Shown here piece by piece: positions 59,146-64,000 of a DNA stretch of 64,000 nt (position 1 is its first letter; each line of letters opens with the position of its first letter). The stretch comes from Luteibacter mycovicinus. Its GTDB lineage: Bacteria > Pseudomonadota > Gammaproteobacteria > Xanthomonadales > Rhodanobacteraceae. A model generated the notes under the pieces. That model saw only the letters and a list, made by a program, of their open reading frames with translations, ran no database searches and was not told the origin of the DNA. Location of the stretch: NCBI RefSeq assembly GCF_000745235.1, contig NZ_JQNL01000001.1:1922001-1986000 (forward strand). Reading direction: 5' to 3'. The position numbers and the translations under genes were made by a program.

Positions 59146-61179
59146 ATGAAAACCCGCACCCTTGCCCTGGTCCTGATGGCCAGCCTGAGCACTGGCGTAC
59201 ATGCCCATTCGCCGCCCGCCTCCGCACCGAACGACAGCGCCATCCACTTCCTGCGACTGAAGGCGCTCCCCGAGGCCATGGCCACGGCTCAACGCGATCC
59301 GGCTCGCTGGCGAACCCCCGACGAACTCCGCGGCCTGTCCTACCGGGAAGCCGCCGCGGAGCGAGAACCCGTCGTCGCGTGGATCTCCGGTGACGCCCTG
59401 AGCGACGCCACCGTTCGTTCGCTTGCAAGCAAGGCTCTCCACGAGGGCATCGGCGTATTGGTGACCTCGCCCGAAGGGACCACCCGTCATGAGGCGGAAG
59501 TCTTCGGCATCGAAGGCCAGGGACGGACATCGCTGTACAGGCGTGGCAAGGATGGCGTACTGGAAGTCTCGACCCTCGACGACACCACAGCCGACGTCGA
59601 AACGTCCCAACGGCTCTATCGCGAGCTGGCGGCGGCTCCAGCGTTCAGGGCATTCGCGCGCAGCGCCACCCTGAACGGTGCGAACTCCGCGTCCGACGAC
59701 ATACCCGACCACGTGCCACACGAGCGCTTCCGCTACAAACCCATCAGCGCCCATGGAAACAAGGTCGTCCACGACATCGTCGTACTGCGCGATGCGCGCA
59801 CCAGCGGGGACAGCAAGGTTATCGTCGTCAAGGCGGGAGTCGATATCGCGCCATGGGACAACGGCGTCTACGGCAAAAACCGCCCCGCCTTCGAACGTGA
59901 TGGTATCCACGACTTCCTCGCCATCGCGGGTCGCTACGAATTCAGGACGCTTGTGGATTGGGAAGGCAAGGACCGTGGCCCGGAGCTCCGTCTGGACCGG
60001 ATGGTTCCCGACACCTCGCCGGACGTGAATCGTTCCGTTGCGAAGAGCAGCCAGGTGAGCACGTCCTATGGCGTCAGCACCGCATTCAAGGCTGAGGATG
60101 CACTCAAGGGTATCGGCATCTCCGCCATCGGCAAGGTCCCGTTCGAATTCTCCGCCAATCGCACGTACACCGACTCCACCTCGGTATCGATGGAGACGGA
60201 GTCCTATTACATCGACGCCGTGACCGAGAATTACGGCCGAGCCCAGGGCGTGACCTGGAACATGCACCTCGCCAACGATGTCGCAGGCAGCCCCGGATAC
60301 TTCAACGCGAAGAGCAAGTACAAAGTCAGCACGGCGATGGTCACGCCGATGATGCGCAAAGCCTCCGCCCAGCTTATGTCGGTATGGCGAGTCCGTGGCG
60401 ACTACGAAGGAAATCTGCTGATCGGTACGGGCGGGCGCGTCGAGAATCGACGCTACGGATGGAACCGATCGATGGGCGTTTCCTGGGACCGCAGCTCCGA
60501 TGTCCATCCCGACTACACGGCCGACATTCCATGGTGGTTCTGGCACAAGGGCAACGACCCGTGGGCGCATCTCCGCCAGGTACCCGCGCAGCCGACGCAA
60601 GTGGTAAAGATCAACCTTGGCTCACCCTTTCTCACGTCCAGCCCGACGGTGCTGATTCAGTCGAGCAGCGGCGAAGGCCTTTGCATCACCCAGGGCCCCT
60701 TTGACGAGAAAGCCGGCGCCGCCCAGCTCACGGAATGCGACGAAGCCGAAAGCCATCGCGCCCAGCAATGGAACATGGATTCGGAAGGCCGATACCGCAA
60801 CCGCGAGAGTGCGCAGTGCCTTCAGATCGACACGAAGAGTGGCACGGTCGGCACGGCGAAGTGCGCCATTCGTCACAACCAGCGCTGGAAGTGGGCCGCG
60901 GATCGCGTCGTGTCCCTGATGGACGGGGGCACGCATCATCGCCTCGAAGTGTCGAATGACTCGCTGATCGCAAAGTTCGATGCCGTGCGACATGATGAAG
61001 TCGTGGTCAACACGGAAAACGCATTGCTGCCACCGTGGAGCAACTATCCGCTGGCACCGTCACCCGGCAGCACCATTCCACGCCTGTCGACGAATTCGCC
61101 GACGGTGCCGGACAGCTACCTGAGCTACCGTCGTGTACCGGCAACGGAGCGTTGGCAGACGATCCCCCTCAGTCGCTGA
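59146..61179 (+). CDS. Secreted pore-forming cytolysin, Vibrio cholerae cytolysin-like
   Basis: A 677-residue secreted protein. ATG 59146 (MKTRTLALVLMA) has AAGGA at 10 nt; ATG 59137 is too close to that site. Order: Sec signal, an N-terminal region (about 25-180) resembling the VCC pro-domain (TPDELRGLSYREAAAEREPVVAWISG), a leukocidin-fold cytolysin domain (about 190-480) with a Ser/Thr-rich alternating stem (SSQVSTSYGVSTAF; NRTYTDSTSVSMETESYYID), then a ricin-type beta-trefoil with QxW marks (AQQWNM, QRWKW) and four cysteines. No beta-prism follows. Domain calls are by eye. It would oligomerise into a pore on target membranes. Confidence 0.7.
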   Translation: MKTRTLALVLMASLSTGVHAHSPPASAPNDSAIHFLRLKALPEAMATAQRDPARWRTPDELRGLSYREAAAEREPVVAWISGDALSDATVRSLASKALHEGIGVLVTSPEGTTRHEAEVFGIEGQGRTSLYRRGKDGVLEVSTLDDTTADVETSQRLYRELAAAPAFRAFARSATLNGANSASDDIPDHVPHERFRYKPISAHGNKVVHDIVVLRDARTSGDSKVIVVKAGVDIAPWDNGVYGKNRPAFERDGIHDFLAIAGRYEFRTLVDWEGKDRGPELRLDRMVPDTSPDVNRSVAKSSQVSTSYGVSTAFKAEDALKGIGISAIGKVPFEFSANRTYTDSTSVSMETESYYIDAVTENYGRAQGVTWNMHLANDVAGSPGYFNAKSKYKVSTAMVTPMMRKASAQLMSVWRVRGDYEGNLLIGTGGRVENRRYGWNRSMGVSWDRSSDVHPDYTADIPWWFWHKGNDPWAHLRQVPAQPTQVVKINLGSPFLTSSPTVLIQSSSGEGLCITQGPFDEKAGAAQLTECDEAESHRAQQWNMDSEGRYRNRESAQCLQIDTKSGTVGTAKCAIRHNQRWKWAADRVVSLMDGGTHHRLEVSNDSLIAKFDAVRHDEVVVNTENALLPPWSNYPLAPSPGSTIPRLSTNSPTVPDSYLSYRRVPATERWQTIPLSR

Positions 61180-61224
61180 AGCAGGAAAATCGAATCGCCG
61201 GCGCTCAACGCGCCGGCGATGCCC

Positions 61225-63099
61225 TCAGGCTTTGTCGCCCCGCAGTTCGCTGACACGCGCTTCCAGTGACGCTGCATTCGCGGCCTCCGCAGGCAGCGGT
61301 GCACCACCCACCAGTTCGATCTTCGACCAGAACCGGCGTGGCAGACGCGCACGGCGCAAGGCACCGTCACGGCGACTGAAGATACTGCCCCACATGCCTC
61401 GCAGCGCCAGCGGCACGACGGGCACCGGCCGACGCGCAAGGATGCGGTCCACGCCAGGGCGGAAGGTCTGGATGTCACCGTCGCGCGTCAGACCACCTTC
61501 CGGGAAGATGCAGACGACCTCTCCGGCCGCCAGCGCCTCGTCGATCTCGTCGAACGCCTTGTCCATCAGCGCCACATCCTCGTTACGCCCGGCGATGGGA
61601 ATCGCCTTCGCGGTGCGGAAGACGAAGCGCAGCACCGGGATGTTGAAGATCTTGTAGTACATGACGAAACGCATGGGGCGGCGCACGCTGGCCATCAGGA
61701 TCAACGGATCCATGAAGCTCACGTGGTTGCACACGACCAGCGCGGCACCTTCGTCCGGCACGTTCTTCAGACCGTCCACCCGCACCCGGTAAAGCGTGTG
61801 CACGAGCACCCAGGTGATGAAGCGCATCATGAATTCGGGAACGAGGGTGAAGATGTACACCGCGACCGCGATGTTGATCAGCCCCGTCACGAGGAAGATC
61901 GTCGGCACGGAGAGTCCCAGCGCCGTCAGGCCGATGCCGAAGCCGGAAGCGGCACAGATGAAAAGCGCATTGACGATGTTGTTGCCCGCGATCACGCGCG
62001 ACAGGCGGTCGCGAGGCGCGCGACTCTGCACGAAAGCGAACAGCGGGACGACGTAGAAGCCCGCGAAGGCTCCGATCATGGTCAGGTCGAGCGCGGCGCG
62101 CCACGCTCCAGGCACGGCGAGAAAGGCCAGCCAGTCGAGCGAGGCGCCGGGCGTCACACCGGGCCGCGCGAAGAACAGATCGACAGCGAATACAGTCAGG
62201 CCGAACGCGCCCATGGGCACCAGGCCGATCTCGACGCGTTTGCCCGACAGCCTCTCGCACATGAGCGAGCCCACGCCCGTACCCAGCGAAAACAACGTCA
62301 GCACGAGCGTATTGACCGAACCGTCCCCGCCGAGGATGTGGCGCGTGTAGTTCGGCAGCTGCGCGATCATGACGGTGCCGAAGAACCAGAACCACGAGAT
62401 GCCGAGCACGGCGTTGAAGACCGCGCGATCGGCGTTCGTGATCTTCAGCACCCGCCAGGTTTCGCTGAGCGGGTTCCAGTTGAACTTCAGATCGGGCGCG
62501 GTCGCGGGCGCGGGAGGTACGGACCGGCTGACGAGGTAACCGGTCACCGCGATCGCGATGGTCGTCAGCGATGCCGCGAGCGTTCCGTAGCCGGCGATCA
62601 GCATCAGCGAGTTGCCGACGATCATGCCGATCAGCATCGCAAGCTGCGTACCCATCTCGACCAGCGCATTGCCACCGACGAGTTCGCTACGATCGAGGGT
62701 CTGCGGAAGAATGGAATACTTGATCGGGCCGAAGACGGTCGAATGGATACCCATCAGAAACAGGACGACGAGCAGCAGCGATACGTGGTGAGTGAAGAAG
62801 CCGACGGCCGCGATGGTCATCGCTGCGATTTCGAAGAGCTTCACGTAACGGATGATCCGGGTTTTCTCGAACTTCTCGGCCAGCTGTCCCGCCGTGGCGG
62901 AGAACAGGAAATACGGCAGGATGAAGAGCGCGGGCGCGAGGTTCGTGTATAGCGAGACCTCGGCGTCCGGCAGGCTCATCTGGAAGGCGACCAGCATCAC
63001 CATCGCGTTGCGGAACGCGTTGTCGTTGAAGGCGCCCAGCGCCTGGGTCCAGAAAAAAGGTGCGAAGCGGCGCGTGGCGAGCAGTGAGAACTGGGACAT
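61225..63099 (-). CDS. MFS transporter-PlsC acyltransferase fusion
   Basis: A 624-residue fusion. Residues 1-410 form a 12-helix major-facilitator fold of the LplT lysophospholipid-flippase type (WTQALGAFNDNAFRNAMVML; LMGIHSTVFGPIKYSILPQT). Residues 420-624 form a PlsC acyltransferase with H-x4-D (NHVSFMDP), FPEGGLTRDG and VPVVPLALRG. It lacks the AMP-binding acyl-ACP synthetase part of the full LplT-PlsC-Aas arrangement. The likely role is import and re-acylation of lysophospholipids to repair the inner membrane. It lies between the two cytolysin genes, on the opposite strand. Confidence 0.87.
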   Translation of the reverse strand: MSQFSLLATRRFAPFFWTQALGAFNDNAFRNAMVMLVAFQMSLPDAEVSLYTNLAPALFILPYFLFSATAGQLAEKFEKTRIIRYVKLFEIAAMTIAAVGFFTHHVSLLLVVLFLMGIHSTVFGPIKYSILPQTLDRSELVGGNALVEMGTQLAMLIGMIVGNSLMLIAGYGTLAASLTTIAIAVTGYLVSRSVPPAPATAPDLKFNWNPLSETWRVLKITNADRAVFNAVLGISWFWFFGTVMIAQLPNYTRHILGGDGSVNTLVLTLFSLGTGVGSLMCERLSGKRVEIGLVPMGAFGLTVFAVDLFFARPGVTPGASLDWLAFLAVPGAWRAALDLTMIGAFAGFYVVPLFAFVQSRAPRDRLSRVIAGNNIVNALFICAASGFGIGLTALGLSVPTIFLVTGLINIAVAVYIFTLVPEFMMRFITWVLVHTLYRVRVDGLKNVPDEGAALVVCNHVSFMDPLILMASVRRPMRFVMYYKIFNIPVLRFVFRTAKAIPIAGRNEDVALMDKAFDEIDEALAAGEVVCIFPEGGLTRDGDIQTFRPGVDRILARRPVPVVPLALRGMWGSIFSRRDGALRRARLPRRFWSKIELVGGAPLPAEAANAASLEARVSELRGDKA

Positions 63100-63295
63100 C
63101 CGTGATCGACCCTCTGATTTTTCCGGAGTGTAGCTGAGACGTGGGTCACCGTGGCCGGCACACCCGGTCTCGTCGCGGTGCGCTGCGTTTTCAGGAAAAA
63201 CCTCACGGACAGCAACGTCGGGTTCCTACCTCGCCGCCTGCCAGCAGATGCCATCCTGACCGGCATGATTGCCCACGATCCAAGGAAGACATCCC

Positions 63296-64000
63296 ATGAC
63301 AAGAAGGAAGAGAGCACCGGACCGCACGCGCCACCCCGAACCCTGGCTTGTCGCCACCGTGCTCGCGGCGGCGCCTTTCGCGGCCGTCGTCGCCCAGGAC
63401 GCGCGCACCGTCGGCGGATACGTGCCACGCCTGGAAGTACGCGACAGTGACGTCTTCGACAACGGCCGGAGCATCCACCACGACATCGTCGTCGTCCGGG
63501 AAGTGAGTCCGAGCGTCGACGAGAAGGTCGTCATCGTGAAGACCGTCGTCAACCAGCTGCCTACAGTGCAGGGTCTCCACATGTGGGGCGGGCGGGAGAG
63601 CGAAGACAACTACGGAAACATTCTGACCCTGCCCCTGCATTACGAGGTGGAAACCACCCTGACCGCACCGGACCTGCAGGACGGACAGGTGCGCCTGATA
63701 TCGCAGGCACCCCGTTCGGATGGCGCGACCGATCGCACCTTCGTGGACAAGGTCGGCGTGAAGACCAGCGTGGGCGCGGGCGCGAGTACGGAACTGACGG
63801 CGGCCGTGTCGAAAGACAGCGGTTTCTCGTGGGGAAAACTGCCTGTCTCGTTCAACGCGGGATTCGAGCAGACATCGGAGCGCAGCGTCACAATGACGCT
63901 GAAAGATTACTTCACCGAGAGCGCCGTCACGAAGAACGCCGCAGGTGAGGCATCGGCGCTGTGGCGATTCCGGCTGGCGCCCGACATCGCCAACGACGTT
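63296..64000 (+). CDS. Second cytolysin-like protein, partial (cut by window edge)
   Basis: The first 235 residues of a protein that runs off the right edge. After a signal-like start (PWLVATVLAAAPFAAVVAQD) it goes straight to the cytolysin core without a pro-domain. Alignment by eye with the 59146 protein: IHHDIVVVREVSPSVDEKVVIV matches VHDIVVLRDARTSGDSKVIVV; the stem-like segment VGVKTSVGAGASTELTAAVS occupies the same place; LWRFRLAPDIAND matches TWNMHLANDVAGS. ATG 63296 has AAGGAAG about 8-9 nt upstream. Domains beyond the core cannot be judged. Confidence 0.6.
   Translation, partial: MTRRKRAPDRTRHPEPWLVATVLAAAPFAAVVAQDARTVGGYVPRLEVRDSDVFDNGRSIHHDIVVVREVSPSVDEKVVIVKTVVNQLPTVQGLHMWGGRESEDNYGNILTLPLHYEVETTLTAPDLQDGQVRLISQAPRSDGATDRTFVDKVGVKTSVGAGASTELTAAVSKDSGFSWGKLPVSFNAGFEQTSERSVTMTLKDYFTESAVTKNAAGEASALWRFRLAPDIANDV

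Overview
The window is a high-GC chromosomal segment of a gammaproteobacterium in the Xanthomonadales, most like the Rhodanobacteraceae (Luteibacter or Dyella-like). That assignment is inferred from protein content and gene order, not from a database search. Supporting signs are an aryl-polyene (xanthomonadin-type) pigment locus with a chorismatase of the XanB2 type, the trmL-ubiJ-ubiB-truC-arfB run, aceBA next to a LysR gene, and the complete atpIBEFHAGDC operon. Most of the window is dense core genome. The left 2.3 kb looks eroded, with a frameshifted SIS-domain gene and gene-poor DNA. The right end is accessory, with two related putative pore-forming toxins.

Layout. 0-2.3 kb: SIS-domain pseudogene running off the left edge, a small zinc-ribbon membrane protein, and a gene-poor stretch. 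2.3-9.1 kb: MarR regulator divergent from a VOC protein; a pair of MacB/FtsX-type ABC permeases without an ATPase; two SDR genes divergent from a LysR regulator; a lipoprotein. 9.2-17.7 kb: M16 peptidase, two tandem single-span microproteins, TrmL, UbiJ-UbiB, TruC, ArfB, an acyltransferase. 17.9-24.3 kb: an unknown small protein, LysR divergent from aceB-aceA (glyoxylate shunt), cation/proton antiporter. 24.7-27.3 kb: a second ATPase-less permease pair. 27.7-33.4 kb: comM, ubiK, a PII gene, a membrane protein, gpmA, a secreted repeat protein, hemF. 33.5-42 kb: YdcF-like protein, then the aryl-polyene locus. 42-52 kb: glmU, a DUF748 protein and the ATP synthase operon. 52-59 kb: phasin-like protein, QueD, a LuxR-type regulator, tRNA-Met(CAU), RppH, Bfd-Bfr, a DUF6776-like protein and bactofilin, ErpA, NudC, AmpE-like. 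59-64 kb: a Vibrio cholerae cytolysin-like toxin, an MFS-acyltransferase fusion, and the start of a second cytolysin paralogue cut by the right edge.

The most notable signal is regulatory. Two distant promoters share the 12-bp palindrome TGTCCGCGGACA with extra GTGTCCG half-sites upstream, placed 65 and 68 bp from a good sigma-54 (-24/-12) promoter. One drives the first ABC permease pair (minus strand, around 5.8 kb). The other drives the two tandem microproteins (plus strand, around 12.3 kb). This predicts one enhancer-binding protein, not in this window, that links an orphan FtsX-type permease pair with two sister membrane microproteins.
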